The notes: generated by a model from the letters alone, not told the origin. Positions 26,231 through 36,150 are shown, numbered from the stretch's first letter. The stretch: DNA of 64,000 nt from Roseburia hominis A2-183 (GCF_000225345.1 NC_015977.1:692001-756000), one strand, 5' to 3'. Numbers and translations are program-made.

Positions 26231-28696
26231 TTATCCCATTACAACCTCGACATTCACGTCTTTCTTTCCGTCCGCGAGTGCGATCGGAATCATGCCGCCG
26301 GAGATGCCGGATACATCGACATCCTTGCCGTCGACGGTCATGGAAATGACGCCCTTCTCCACATGGTTCGGGTTCTTGACAGTCACATGGTAAGTCGTAC
26401 CGCGGAAATCTCTTCTGGCGGTAAAGTCGTCGAGAGAGGACGGAATACACGGATCGATCACCAGTCCGTCATAATCCGGGCGGATACCCAGAATATACTG
26501 GGAGACGTCAAGGAATGTCCATGCAGCTGTTCCGGTCAGCCAGCTGTTCTTGGCCTCCCCGAAATTCCTGGCATCCTTGCCCGCGATCATCTGTGAGTAG
26601 ACATACGGCTCGGTGCGGTGGATTTCGCTGATGTCCTCGATGTAGGCGGGACAGGTTCTGGTGTATACCTGCCATGCACGGCTGCCGCGTCCGACGACCG
26701 TCTCAGCGATTGAGATCCACGGATTGTTGTGGCAGAAGATACCTGCATTTTCCTTGTATCCCGGCGGATAGGAAGAAATCTCGCCAAGTTCTACGTGATA
26801 TCTGTGGTAAGCCGGCTGCAGCAGGACAATGCCATACTTGGTGTCGAGATACTTCTCGACAGACTGCATTGCCTTTAAGCAGTTGCCCTCCTTGAGACCG
26901 ATCTCCGCCATGACGCAGAAGCCCTGTGGCTCGATGAAAATCTTGCCTTCTTCACACTCCTTGGAACCGACTTTGTTCTTGTAGTGGTCATAGGCGCGCA
27001 GGAACCATTCACCGTCCCAGCCGGCGTCAAGAACCGTTTTCTCCATATCGGCGATCGCTTTCTCTGCAACCGCTGCCTCGTCATCCATGCCTCTGTGACG
27101 GCAGATTGCCGCATAGTCTTTTCCGTAGCGCACGAACATGCCGGCGATAAAGACGGACTCGGCATTCGGACCTTCGGACGGACCGAACGTCTGGAACGAT
27201 TCTCCCGGTTCGGTGGAGAAGCAGTTCAGATTCAGACAGTCATTCCAGTCAGCGCGGCCGATTAACGGCAGACCGTGCGGACCGAGGTGCTCCATCGTGT
27301 AGTGGAAGGAGCGGCGCAGGTGCTCCATGAAGTCTGTTGCCTTGGAAGGATCACTGTCGTATGGCGTCATCTCATCTAAGATCGTGTAGTCGCCGGTCTC
27401 CTTGATGTAGGCGGCAGCACCCGCAATCAGCCACAGCGGATCATCGTTGAAACCGCTTCCGATGTCGGAGTTGCCCTTCTTGGTGAGCGGCTGGTACTGA
27501 TGGTATGCGCTTCCGTCCTCAAACTGTGTTGCGGCGATGTCGAGGATGCGCTCCCTGGCACGATCCGGGATCAGATGAACGAAACCGAGCAGATCCTGAC
27601 AGGAATCACGAAATCCCATGCCGCGTCCGATGCCGGACTCAAAATAGGAAGCGGAACGGCTCATGTTGAAGGTAACCATACACTGATACTGGTGCCATAC
27701 GTTCACCATGCGGTCGAGCTTCTCCTCGGAGGAAGAGATGGTGAAGTGGGAGAGCAGTTTGTCCCAGTATTCCTTTAATGCGGCAAGTGCGGCATCCGCC
27801 TTCTCGGTGGTGTCGTAGCGCGCCATCAGGGCTTCTGCCGGTGCGCGGTTGATCACGCCGTCCTCCGGGCGTCCGACCCATTTTTGGTCGATGGGGTTCT
27901 CAATGTAGGCGAGAACGAACACGAAAGTTTTAGATTCGCCCGGTGCCAGCGACACGGAAAGGTGATGCGAGCCGACCGGAGCCCAGCCGCTTGCCATGGA
28001 ATCCTTGGAAGCACCGGTGACAACCACCTCGGGAGCGGAATTCTCTCCGTATGCGCCGAGGAAGGAATCACGGTCGGTGTCAAAACCTGCGATCGGAGCG
28101 TTGACCGCATAGAGCGCGTAGTGATTGCGGCGCTCGCGGTATTCCGTCTTGTGGTAAATTGCGGAACCGTGAACCTCTACCTCACCGGTGGAAAAATTAC
28201 GCTGGAAGTTCGTCATGTCATCCATGGCGTTCCAGAGGCAGAATTCCACGTAGGAGAAAACGGAGAACGTCTTTGGCGCGCTGCCGTTGTTGGTGAGTGT
28301 GAGCTTGTTGATCTCGCAGCTGTCGTCGACCGGAACAAAAGCGGTCAGCTCTGCGGAGAGATCATTCTTGGAACTGCGGAAGGTGGAATATCCCATGCCG
28401 TGATGGCACTCATAGGAATCCAGCTCGGTCTTTGTGGGCATCCATCCAGGATTCCAGATTGTATCGCCTTCCTTAATATAGTAGTAATGACCGTTGCTGT
28501 CGAACGGGACGTTGTTATAGCGGTATCTGGTCAGACGCAGGAGCTTTGCGTCTTTATAAAAACTGTATCCGCCGCAGGTGTTGGAGATCAGGGAAAAGAA
28601 ATCCTTTGATCCCAGATAGTTGATCCACGGAAGCGGTGTCCGCGGAGACGTGATGACGTATTCTTTCTTCGCATCATCAAAATAGCCGAATTTCAT
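26231..28696 (-). CDS. Cellobiose phosphorylase, GH94
   Basis: An 821-residue cytoplasmic enzyme beginning [15 protein letters not shown], as in known cellobiose phosphorylases. It has an N-terminal beta-sandwich, an alpha/alpha barrel and a C-terminal strand domain. Conserved catalytic-site text includes [17 protein letters not shown] and RADWNDCLN, whose Asp is the expected general acid. It converts cellobiose and phosphate to glucose 1-phosphate and glucose, saving ATP. The ATG at 28696 lies behind GGAGGT; an upstream in-frame ATG overlaps that site. It is divergent from a LacI regulator with shared operators and a binding-protein ABC importer, so it should act on imported cellobiose or cellodextrins. 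Confidence 0.93.
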   Translation of the reverse strand: MKFGYFDDAKKEYVITSPRTPLPWINYLGSKDFFSLISNTCGGYSFYKDAKLLRLTRYRYNNVPFDSNGHYYYIKEGDTIWNPGWMPTKTELDSYECHHGMGYSTFRSSKNDLSAELTAFVPVDDSCEINKLTLTNNGSAPKTFSVFSYVEFCLWNAMDDMTNFQRNFSTGEVEVHGSAIYHKTEYRERRNHYALYAVNAPIAGFDTDRDSFLGAYGENSAPEVVVTGASKDSMASGWAPVGSHHLSVSLAPGESKTFVFVLAYIENPIDQKWVGRPEDGVINRAPAEALMARYDTTEKADAALAALKEYWDKLLSHFTISSSEEKLDRMVNVWHQYQCMVTFNMSRSASYFESGIGRGMGFRDSCQDLLGFVHLIPDRARERILDIAATQFEDGSAYHQYQPLTKKGNSDIGSGFNDDPLWLIAGAAAYIKETGDYTILDEMTPYDSDPSKATDFMEHLRRSFHYTMEHLGPHGLPLIGRADWNDCLNLNCFSTEPGESFQTFGPSEGPNAESVFIAGMFVRYGKDYAAICRHRGMDDEAAVAEKAIADMEKTVLDAGWDGEWFLRAYDHYKNKVGSKECEEGKIFIEPQGFCVMAEIGLKEGNCLKAMQSVEKYLDTKYGIVLLQPAYHRYHVELGEISSYPPGYKENAGIFCHNNPWISIAETVVGRGSRAWQVYTRTCPAYIEDISEIHRTEPYVYSQMIAGKDARNFGEAKNSWLTGTAAWTFLDVSQYILGIRPDYDGLVIDPCIPSSLDDFTARRDFRGTTYHVTVKNPNHVEKGVISMTVDGKDVDVSGISGGMIPIALADGKKDVNVEVVMG

Positions 28697-28789
28697 GGGC
28701 TTACCTCCATTCATATCATGTAAGCATACGCATTTCCGAAACGTCCGTTACGAAAATAGGTAAGTGAATTGTTCAGATTGAAATAATTG

Positions 28790-28804
28790 CGAAAACGATT
28801 AAGT
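28790..28804 (+). promoter_or_regulatory. LacI-type operator 1
   Basis: CGAAAACGATTAAGT is identical to a site at 29119. The GAAAACG core fits the GNAANCG core of LacI/CcpA-type operators. It lies about 12-26 bases downstream of the expected GH94 transcription start. Confidence 0.65.
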
Positions 28805-28822
28805 AAACAATTTCTACCTAAA

Positions 28823-28851
28823 AGTATAAACTGTAAAAATAAAAAAATCAA
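28823..28851 (-). promoter_or_regulatory. Promoter of the GH94 gene (minus strand)
   Basis: On the minus strand TTGATT (28851-28846) and TATACT (28828-28823) are 17 bp apart. The following operator would block transcription when bound. Confidence 0.65.
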
Positions 28852-28958
28852 TTAAAATACTCTTAAATGCAAGGAAAATGGCAGATTGAACAAAAAAGCG
28901 GGCAAAATATGGAAGAAAGATACAAAGCCGTTAAAACTGGAAATATAGACATAAAAAG

Positions 28959-28972
28959 CGAAAACGTGTAAG
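28959..28972 (+). promoter_or_regulatory. Possible weaker LacI-type operator between the two promoters
   Basis: CGAAAACGTGTAAG shares the GAAAACG core and spacing with the two perfect sites in this 460-bp divergent gap. The rest of the gap is AT-rich with no gene seen. Confidence 0.35.
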
Positions 28973-29082
28973 AATGATAGGGAAAATACAACTTATAATA
29001 GAAGCAAAAGAAACAGAACAAGCAAATATGCACAAAAAATCAGCAAAAAAAGTGTTAAACTCGCCGAAATGACAAATATGTA

Positions 29083-29111
29083 TTGCATTTTTGCAAAAGA
29101 TAGCATATAGT
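29083..29111 (+). promoter_or_regulatory. Promoter of the LacI regulator gene
   Basis: TTGCAT (29083-29088) and TATAGT (29106-29111) are 17 bp apart. Operator 2 follows directly, implying autoregulation. Confidence 0.6.
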
Positions 29112-29118
29112 AAAAGTA

Positions 29119-29133
29119 CGAAAACGATTAAGT
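29119..29133 (+). promoter_or_regulatory. LacI-type operator 2
   Basis: An exact second copy of CGAAAACGATTAAGT, at the expected start point of the regulator transcript. Confidence 0.65.
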
Positions 29134-29159
29134 GATGTTTCGAAAGTGTGGAGGACGCA

Positions 29160-30179
29160 ATGGTATCATTAAAAACGATAGCTGAGAAATGCGGTGTCTC
29201 CACTGCAACGGTAAGCAAGGCACTCAACGACCAGAAGGATGTCAGCGAAGAGACGAAGCATCGGATCAAGAAGACAGCAGAAGCACTCGGGTATTTTCCC
29301 AATGCGGCAGCGAGAGCACTCAAGACCAACCGTTCCTATAATATAGGAGTCCTCTTTGAGGAAGAGGCGGGCAGCGGTCTTACCCATGAATATTTCTCGG
29401 GCGTGCTCAACGGTCTTAAAGTTCAGGCAGAGAAGCAGGGGTACGATATCACATTTATCAATACCTGTTTTGAGAACCGCAAGATGTCCTATTATGAACA
29501 CTGCAGATACCGGAACTTTGAAGGAGTCGCAATCGTCTGTGCCGATTACAATGATCCGGACGTCCTGGAACTGATGAACAGTGATCTGCCGGTAGTAACG
29601 ATCGACTATGTACATCATAACTGTACGGCGGTAAGCTCCAACAACATTCAGGGCATAGAAGACCTTGTGAAGTATATTTACCAGCAGGGGCACCGGAAAA
29701 TTGCATATATCCACGGTCAGGAGAATTCCTATGTTACCAAGGACCGGCTGGCAAGCTTTTACCGGACGATGGATGAACTGGGACTGGAGGTGCCGGATGA
29801 ATATATCCGGACTGCCGATTATCTTGAGACGAAGGAAGCAGCAAGGCAGACCAGAGAGCTTTTAAATCTCGCTGATGTGCCGACCTGCATCATCTACCCG
29901 GATGACACCGCCCTGATCGGCGGAAGGAATGTCATCATTGAGATGGGACTTCGGATTCCGAGAGATATCTCCGTGGCAGGTTACGATGGAACGCGCATCT
30001 CACAGCTGCTACATCCCAAACTTACCACAATCCGTCAGAACACAGAGCTGATTGGAAGCGAAGCAGCCAAGCGATTGATTGGCACAATTGAAAAACCGCG
30101 AACAACTCTCGTTGAGAGAGTCGTTATAGAAGGAAGCTTAGTACCAGGGCAATCCGTAGGAAAATTTTTGCAGAAATAA
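29160..30179 (+). CDS. LacI-family transcriptional regulator of the cellobiose locus
   Basis: A 339-residue repressor. The N-terminal helix-turn-helix and hinge read VSLKTIAEKCGVSTATVSKA, followed by a periplasmic-binding-protein-like effector domain ending with the usual TTIRQNTELIG and LVERVVIEGSLV. ATG 29160 follows GGAGG; the in-frame GTG at 29148 overlaps that site. It stands between a divergent cellobiose phosphorylase gene and the importer genes, and identical operators occur at both promoters. The likely effector is cellobiose, a cello-oligosaccharide or a derived sugar phosphate; this is inferred. Confidence 0.92.
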   Translation: MVSLKTIAEKCGVSTATVSKALNDQKDVSEETKHRIKKTAEALGYFPNAAARALKTNRSYNIGVLFEEEAGSGLTHEYFSGVLNGLKVQAEKQGYDITFINTCFENRKMSYYEHCRYRNFEGVAIVCADYNDPDVLELMNSDLPVVTIDYVHHNCTAVSSNNIQGIEDLVKYIYQQGHRKIAYIHGQENSYVTKDRLASFYRTMDELGLEVPDEYIRTADYLETKEAARQTRELLNLADVPTCIIYPDDTALIGGRNVIIEMGLRIPRDISVAGYDGTRISQLLHPKLTTIRQNTELIGSEAAKRLIGTIEKPRTTLVERVVIEGSLVPGQSVGKFLQK

Positions 30180-30249
30180 CAGCGGGGCGCAGGAAAAGGT
30201 TTCCCAAACCAATGGCGAAAGCCAGACATCTTAAGGAGGAGGGTTTTCT

Positions 30250-31671
30250 ATGAAGAAGAAAATCATTAGCGCACTCTTATGTGCATCCATGGTAGCATCC
30301 ATGGCAGCAGGATGTGGATCATCCGACACAGCAGACACGACGACAACAGACAACACAGCATCAACTCCTGCAACAGAGGCAGCACCTGCAGCAGATGCAG
30401 GCACAGAGGCAGCTACAGATGCAACAGCATCCGATGAAGGCAAAGTCCTCAACATCTACTGCTGGAATGAGGAGTTTAAGTCCAGACTGGAAGATCATTA
30501 TCCGGGCTACACCATCGTAGACGGAACCACAGGAACCATCGGTGATGTAACCGTAAAATGGAACATCACACCGAACGATGACAACGCATACCAGAATAAC
30601 CTGGATGCTACCTTATTAAAGCAGGCAGATGCAGCAGCTGATGACAAGATCGATCTGTTCCTTGTAGAGGCTGATTACGCATTGAAATATGTAGATACCG
30701 ATTACACGATGGCTGTGAAGGATCTCGGCATCACAGATGCAGATCTGGCAGATCAGTATCAGTACACCAAGGATATCGTTACCGATTCCAACGGCGTATT
30801 AAAGGGTGTATCGTGGCAGGGCTGCCCGGGCGTATTATTCTACAACCGCGAAGCAGCAAAGGAAGTTCTCGGATCTGATGATCCTGCAGATGTACAGGAA
30901 TATGTAAAAGACTGGGATACTTTCAATGACACAGCAGCAAAATTAAAAGATGCCGGTTACAAGATCACATCTTCCGCAAACGATTCTTACCGTGTATACT
31001 CTAACAACGTATCTTCCAAGTGGGTTACAGACGGCAAGATCACGATCGATGACAACATCATGAAATGGGTTGACGATTCCAAGGAGCTTGTAGATGCAGG
31101 CGAGACCAGCACAGCAGAGCTTTGGAGCGATGACTGGAAGAAAGGCTTCTATCCGGAAGGAAAGGTATTCTGCTACTTTGGACCGGCCTGGTTAGTAAAC
31201 TTCTCCATGGCAGCTGAGGACGAAGGCAGTATCGCAAACCTCGGCGGATGGGGCGCAACACAGGGACCGCAGGGATTCTTCTGGGGTGGTACATGGATCT
31301 GTGCAGCAAACGGAACAGATAACCCAAGCCTTGTAAAAGATATCATGCTTCAGATGACAACCAACGCTGATATCATGAAGGATATCGTTGTTGCAGATGA
31401 TGACTTTGTAAACAACAAGACCACAATGGAAGCTATGGCAGAAGACACCAGCTACTCCAGCAAGGTATTAGGCGGACAGAATCCGTTAGCTATGTACTGC
31501 GCAGGTGTTGACGGTCTTGACTTAAGCAACCTTTCCGCATATGACCAGGGCTGCAACGAGGAGTTCCAGAACGCAATGAAGAACTACTTCGAGGGCAACG
31601 CAACGAAGGATGAGGCACTGGATCTGTTCTACAAGGCAGTAGAGGAGAAATATCCGGAACTGACACACTAA
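30250..31671 (+). CDS. Carbohydrate ABC transporter substrate-binding lipoprotein
   Basis: A 473-residue exported protein. The signal peptide MKKKIISALLCASMVASMAA ends in the lipobox AAGC, so C22 should be lipidated. A Thr/Ala/Asp-rich linker (about 23-62) precedes the family 1 sugar-binding domain. AAGGAGGAG sits just before ATG 30250. It is 70 bp after the LacI gene and is separated from the permeases by a strong hairpin. It probably binds cellobiose or cellodextrins outside the membrane; specificity is inferred from the GH94 neighbour. Confidence 0.9.
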   Translation: MKKKIISALLCASMVASMAAGCGSSDTADTTTTDNTASTPATEAAPAADAGTEAATDATASDEGKVLNIYCWNEEFKSRLEDHYPGYTIVDGTTGTIGDVTVKWNITPNDDNAYQNNLDATLLKQADAAADDKIDLFLVEADYALKYVDTDYTMAVKDLGITDADLADQYQYTKDIVTDSNGVLKGVSWQGCPGVLFYNREAAKEVLGSDDPADVQEYVKDWDTFNDTAAKLKDAGYKITSSANDSYRVYSNNVSSKWVTDGKITIDDNIMKWVDDSKELVDAGETSTAELWSDDWKKGFYPEGKVFCYFGPAWLVNFSMAAEDEGSIANLGGWGATQGPQGFFWGGTWICAANGTDNPSLVKDIMLQMTTNADIMKDIVVADDDFVNNKTTMEAMAEDTSYSSKVLGGQNPLAMYCAGVDGLDLSNLSAYDQGCNEEFQNAMKNYFEGNATKDEALDLFYKAVEEKYPELTH

Positions 31672-31765
31672 TCGTGGAACTGTAATCTCAGCAACTGAGA
31701 GAATGAGCATCACTAGCTGACGCATCGATGGATGCCAGAAAAAGATGCGAAGGATAGAATGACAG

Positions 31766-31811
31766 GAGCCACGCCTGCCGGCCATCAGGAAGGCGGGTGT
31801 GGCTCATTCTA
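31766..31811 (+). terminator. Strong hairpin between binding-protein and permease genes
   Basis: GAGCCACGCCTGCCG pairs with GGCGGGTGTGGCTC, extended outward by AGAATGA and TCATTCT, with only a weak T run. It fits partial termination or 3'-end protection that keeps binding-protein mRNA in excess. The rest of the 314-bp gap shows nothing else clear. Confidence 0.7.
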
Positions 31812-31985
31812 TGTCAAAATACAGGTAATCTGTGTAGAAATGCAGAGCTGACAGCAGGTCTGCAAAAAAAAGGAAGGGCTGCTGTGAGCTCTGTATACAA
31901 AGGATAGGGGTTCCGATGGATCTCCGGGAGCGGAAGACCAGCCGGAACGCGTATCCGGCAATTATAAAAGAAGGGGGCAAATGCT

Positions 31986-32897
31986 ATGAAAAAGAAGTCA
32001 AAAGCCGTTCGGTATAATAAATGGGGCTATATCTTTTTACTTCCATTTATTATCGTGTATGTGATTTTTCAGTTGATTCCGATGGTAACAACCATTTACA
32101 ACAGTTTCTTTGAGAATTATCTGTCGGGCCTGACACAGATCGGACCGAATTTTGTCGGACTTGCAAACTATAAAAAGCTGTTTTCAGACGGTGACATCTG
32201 GGTTTATGCCAAGAATACCATGGTGATGTGGATTATGTGTTTTATTCCGCAGATCTTCCTGTCACTGCTTTTGGGCGCATGGTTCTCGGATGTGAGCCTG
32301 AAATTAAAAGGACAGCGGTTCTTTAAGACAGTGATGTATCTGCCGAACCTGATTATGGCATCTGCATTTGCCATGTTGTTCTTCACATTGTTTTCTGACA
32401 GCGGTCCTATCAACTCACTGCTCATGCAGATTGGCTTTATCGATACACCTTACAAATTCCTTTCCAATGTTGGAAGCACAAGAGGACTGGTTGCATTCAT
32501 GAATTGCCTGATGTGGTTCGGCAATACGACAATCCTTCTCATGGCAGGAATGATGGGAATTGATACCTCCCTCTTTGAGGCTGCCGAGGTAGACGGGGCG
32601 ACTTCCATGCAGGTATTTTTCAAGATTACACTGCCGCTGCTGCGCCCGATCCTTGTATATGTACTTGTAACTTCCTTGATCGGTGGTCTCCAGCTGTTCG
32701 ATGTGCCGCAGATTTTGACAAACGGAACCGGAGATCCGATGCGTTCCTCCATGACGCTGATTATGTTCTTGAATAAGCATCTGTACAGTAAGAACTATGG
32801 TATGGCGGGTGCGTTGTCAGTTGTATTGTTCTTCATCACCGGTGTATTAAGTCTTGTAGTATTTAAGATTACCGGCAATGACAAGAGAAAGGGGTGA
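31986..32897 (+). CDS. Sugar ABC transporter permease, MalF type (cellobiose locus)
   Basis: A 303-residue membrane protein with a lysine-rich start, six predicted helices, and the EAA loop seen as AAEVDGATSMQVFFKITLPL near residue 200. ATG 31986 follows AGAAGGGGG. It partners with the permease that begins six bases after its stop. The system lacks its own ATPase gene, as in the arabinose locus. Confidence 0.9.
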   Translation: MKKKSKAVRYNKWGYIFLLPFIIVYVIFQLIPMVTTIYNSFFENYLSGLTQIGPNFVGLANYKKLFSDGDIWVYAKNTMVMWIMCFIPQIFLSLLLGAWFSDVSLKLKGQRFFKTVMYLPNLIMASAFAMLFFTLFSDSGPINSLLMQIGFIDTPYKFLSNVGSTRGLVAFMNCLMWFGNTTILLMAGMMGIDTSLFEAAEVDGATSMQVFFKITLPLLRPILVYVLVTSLIGGLQLFDVPQILTNGTGDPMRSSMTLIMFLNKHLYSKNYGMAGALSVVLFFITGVLSLVVFKITGNDKRKG

Positions 32898-32902
32898 GCT
32901 GT

Positions 32903-33760
32903 ATGGAAACAAGAGAAGTACATAAAGGAATGAATATTCATACAAGAAGAGCCATTGCATATGTGGTATTGACGATTATTTCGTTTTTCTGTCTGTTCTG
33001 GTTCTACATCCTGTTTGTGAATGCAACGAGATCAAACGGACAGCTGCAGTCCGGATTCACACTGGCACCGAGCTCGCATCTTCTGGAGAACTGGAAGAAT
33101 CTGCTCGCGGGAACACTTCCGGTATGGAACGGTATGTTAAACAGTATTATCGTAGCAGGCTTAAGCGCACTGGTTTCGGTCTACTTTTCAACCATGACGG
33201 CTTACGCGATTCATGCATATGATTTCGGACTGAAAAAGTTCATCTATCCGTTCATCCTGATGATCATGATGATCCCGACACAGGTAACGGCACTTGGATT
33301 CGTACAGCTGGTTGGAAAGATGCATCTGGAGGATTCCTTTATTCCTCTGATTGTGCCGACGATCGCAGCACCGGTTACATTTTTCTACATGAAACAGTAC
33401 ATGGAAAGCGCTCTGCCGCTGTCCCTCATCGAGGCGGCGCGTATCGACGGCTCCGGCGAGTTCCATACCTTTAATCAGATCGTACTTCCGCTGATGAAAC
33501 CGGCGATTGCGGTTCAGGCGATCTTCACATTCGTAAGCAGCTGGAACAATTACTTTACACCGGCATTGATTTTACACGATGACAAGAAGAAAACCCTCCC
33601 AATCCTGATCGCGCAGCTTCGTGCGGCAGACTGGCTGAAGTTCGATATGGGGCAGGTGTACGTCATGATCGCGTTCTCCATATTCCCGGTTATCGTTGTA
33701 TATCTGATCCTCTCCAAACACATTGTGCAGGGTGTTGCCCTCGGAAGTGTGAAGGGTTAA
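32903..33760 (+). CDS. Sugar ABC transporter permease, MalG type (cellobiose locus)
   Basis: A 285-residue permease with six predicted helices. The EAA loop is AARIDGSGEFHTFNQIVLPL near residue 180, and the end HIVQGVALGSVKG is typical of MalG-type subunits. I chose ATG 32903 because AAAGGGG lies eight bases upstream; an in-frame GTG at 32894 overlaps the preceding stop and sits too close to that site. Last gene of the importer; palindromic element C begins right after its stop codon. Confidence 0.9.
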   Translation: METREVHKGMNIHTRRAIAYVVLTIISFFCLFWFYILFVNATRSNGQLQSGFTLAPSSHLLENWKNLLAGTLPVWNGMLNSIIVAGLSALVSVYFSTMTAYAIHAYDFGLKKFIYPFILMIMMIPTQVTALGFVQLVGKMHLEDSFIPLIVPTIAAPVTFFYMKQYMESALPLSLIEAARIDGSGEFHTFNQIVLPLMKPAIAVQAIFTFVSSWNNYFTPALILHDDKKKTLPILIAQLRAADWLKFDMGQVYVMIAFSIFPVIVVYLILSKHIVQGVALGSVKG

Positions 33761-34223
33761 AAAATGTGGCTGTCACACGGAACGATGGCATTGTGATAAG
33801 CTGCAACTGTTAAAAGACGGGAAGGCTCAAGTTCCGGATGAACCCGGGCGTGAACATTCGTTGGAGCAAAATACGTGAAATTCTTTTCTGCCGTGTTTTT
33901 CATCTCATTCTGTGTCTTTGCCACGTTTTGACAATCCACAGGAGGTGTCCGACAAGCTGCAGACAATGAGCGAACTTCCTAGCGTGCCACAAGGCACACA
34001 CGAAAGTTCTAAAATTGTCTGCGGCTTGCGAACATCTCCTCGTGGAGTGTTCAAAACTTGGAAAGACACGGATCATCGCAGATGGCAAACACGGCAGAAT
34101 TAGAAATTCCGTATTTTGCGCTCCGAATGTCCACGCTCCGGGTTTGATCTGGAACGTTGTCCTTTCCGATTTTTTCAGTGTAATATATGACATAGCCGTC
34201 CGTTCGCGTGACAGCCTTATTTT
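33761..34223 (-). repeat. Long imperfect palindromic repeat, copy C (opposite orientation)
   Basis: This third family member starts one base after the permease stop. The outer ends AAAATGTGGCTGTCAC (33761 on) and the reverse complement of 34208-34223 match. The right arm carries the core CCGTGTCTTTCCAAGTTTTG (reverse complement of 34052-34071), which is the left-type core of A and B. The left arm has the right-type core. C is therefore reversed. The tip is GCGTGCC-ACAA-GGCACAC (33982-34000), with no large central hairpin domain. No gene is supported in this 590-bp gap. Confidence 0.8.
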
Positions 34224-34277
34224 GTGGAGACATCGTCAACATCCCGGTATCTGTTGTGCAGATATTCTGCCCTGTGA

Positions 34278-34306
34278 TTGACTTTTTTCAGAAAATTATG
34301 TAGTAT
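34278..34306 (+). promoter_or_regulatory. Promoter of the EAL-domain gene
   Basis: TTGACT (34278-34283) and TAGTAT (34301-34306) are 17 bp apart, ending 46 bp before the start codon. Confidence 0.65.
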
Positions 34307-34352
34307 GGAGTAAGACTAAAGTACGATAGATGCGGGATCTGGGGGTGCTAAG

Positions 34353-36032
34353 ATGAAGGCGGAAGTGGCGCATTTTACGACGGAACAAATGGTTGATATG
34401 GTAGGGCTTTTAAGCCCTTGTATGGATGATTACTTGTATGTGTGTGATTTTAAGGAAGATTATTACCAGATTTCACCGAATGCGGTGAAGCGTTTTTGTC
34501 TGCCGGCAGATCATTTTCACAATGTAGTGGAAATGCACAGACAGGTTGTATATCCGGATGATCTTGATTTGCTGCTGGTAGAGCTGGAGCTTCTCTCCAC
34601 GGGCAGGAAAGTATTCCACAATCTGCACTATCGCTGGATGGGGAAGAATCATGAAACGATCTGGATCAACTGCAGGGGCAGAGTATTGAGCGATCCGGAG
34701 GATGGATCACCCAGATACCTTGTGGGCTGCATCAATGAGATCGGGGCAAAACAGAAGGCGGACAATGTCAGCGGCCTGTTGGGAGAATATAGTCTGAAGA
34801 TTTTTTATGAGAGCCGCAGTCCAAAGCTGCCACAGGGATTTTTGCTCAGAATCGGCATCGATGATTTCAAGAACATCAACGAGAGCCACGGCAACGAATA
34901 CGGAGATTATATTTTAAGAAGAACGGCACAGTGTATTGAGGAAAATATAGGCCCGGAACAGAGCCTGTTCCATATTGTGGCGGATGAGTTCGCAGTTGTG
35001 GATTTTTCCGGCGGCAGTGTGCAGCAGGCCGAAGATCTTTTCCATGAGATCAAGAAATCCATCTACGCATTTATTGAGCAGAACCAGTACAAAGCGGTGT
35101 ATACGGTGTCCGGAGGTATCGTGAAGAACGGCGATGTGGACAATTCCTTTGAAAATGCCATGAAGCTTTCGGAGTTTGCACTCAGCGAGGCGAAGGAGCG
35201 CGGAAAAAACAGCTGCTATGTATTTGAGGAGGAGGAATACGAAGATTATCTGAAAAGCCGCACACTGCTGCGGCAGCTGCATCATGCGGTAAATAATGGA
35301 TTTGAGGGATTTGAGGCATATTTCCAGCCGTTGGTAAATGCTGCAAACGGTGAACTGACCGGGGCGGAGACGCTGCTCCGCTTCCATTCACCGGAGGGTG
35401 GGATGGTATCGCCCGGCGAATTTATCCCGATTCTCGAAGAATCCGGTCTGATTATTCCGGTCGGCAGGTGGGTGCTGCGCCAGGCGCTGGATGCATGCAG
35501 GGAATGGCAGAAGATTCTTCCGGAGTTCAAGGTGAATGTTAACCTGTCCTATGTGCAGGTGTTAAAGAGCCGTGTTCTCACGGATGTGCGCAGGATTGTT
35601 GATGAGTTCGGAGTCAAGCCGTCGAGTGTCTGCATCGAGCTGACAGAGAGCGGTTATCTGGAGGAGAATGAGCGCTTTGACAAAGTCTGGAACGGACTCA
35701 AAGAATACGGTGTATTGCTGGCACTGGATGATTTTGGCACAGGATATTCCAACCTGCGTTGTTTAAGCGATTTAAAGCCTGCATATATTAAGATTGACCG
35801 GTCGTTCACATTAAAAGCGCTGAACCGTGAATATGAGTACCGGCTTTTAAATCATATCGTGGAGATGTCCCACAGCCTGGGGCTTCACGTATGCGTTGAG
35901 GGAATCGAGACAGAGGGCGAACTTACAAAGGCAAAACAGACAGAGCCGGATTATATACAGGGGTTTCTGTTCGGAAAACCTTGCAGCAGGGCGGAATTCA
36001 CACAGAAGTTCTTCACAAAACAGGCCGGATAA
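34353..36032 (+). CDS. PAS-GGDEF-EAL protein, probable c-di-GMP phosphodiesterase
   Basis: A 559-residue soluble protein. An N-terminal PAS-like sensor (about 20-135) is followed by a GGDEF-type domain whose active-site motif reads HIVADEFA, so cyclase activity is unlikely. A C-terminal EAL domain runs from about residue 310. Its metal and substrate residues look intact: GAETLLRF in the EAL position, NVNLSYVQ, IELTES, ALDDFGTGYS, IKIDRSF, EGIET and QGF. It should break down c-di-GMP, with the degenerate domain possibly acting as a GTP sensor. ATG 34353 follows GGGGG. It stands alone, so the regulated process is unknown. Confidence 0.88.
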   Translation: MKAEVAHFTTEQMVDMVGLLSPCMDDYLYVCDFKEDYYQISPNAVKRFCLPADHFHNVVEMHRQVVYPDDLDLLLVELELLSTGRKVFHNLHYRWMGKNHETIWINCRGRVLSDPEDGSPRYLVGCINEIGAKQKADNVSGLLGEYSLKIFYESRSPKLPQGFLLRIGIDDFKNINESHGNEYGDYILRRTAQCIEENIGPEQSLFHIVADEFAVVDFSGGSVQQAEDLFHEIKKSIYAFIEQNQYKAVYTVSGGIVKNGDVDNSFENAMKLSEFALSEAKERGKNSCYVFEEEEYEDYLKSRTLLRQLHHAVNNGFEGFEAYFQPLVNAANGELTGAETLLRFHSPEGGMVSPGEFIPILEESGLIIPVGRWVLRQALDACREWQKILPEFKVNVNLSYVQVLKSRVLTDVRRIVDEFGVKPSSVCIELTESGYLEENERFDKVWNGLKEYGVLLALDDFGTGYSNLRCLSDLKPAYIKIDRSFTLKALNREYEYRLLNHIVEMSHSLGLHVCVEGIETEGELTKAKQTEPDYIQGFLFGKPCSRAEFTQKFFTKQAG

Positions 36033-36084
36033 AGGACTTTTCATGCGGGTGTAAATATGCTATACTTGCATCAGGAGTGAGATT

Positions 36085-36150
36085 ATGCCGGAAGAGGTGC
36101 GGCGGGATGTGCGGCATCTGCTGACAGAAAGACGAGGAGAAGGAGAATGA
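36085..36150 (+). CDS. 21-residue micro-ORF coupled to a small membrane protein
   Basis: ATG 36085 follows AGGAG at good spacing and encodes MPEEVRRDVRHLLTERRGEG plus E, a charged amphipathic peptide. Its stop overlaps the next start as ATGA, and its last codons supply the AGGAGAAGGAG ribosome site for that ORF. TGCTATACT at 36058-36066 may be an extended -10 box. It could be a translational control leader. Confidence 0.4.
   Translation: MPEEVRRDVRHLLTERRGEGE

Noticed and set aside
25679..26393. ORFs of 60-140 codons in palindromic element B, some running into the GH94 3' end
   Set aside because: They cover an inverted repeat and are antisense to a clear gene, with no ribosome sites.
33900..34281. 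ORFs on both strands in palindromic element C
   Set aside because: They are products of the palindrome, not conserved in frame with A or B.
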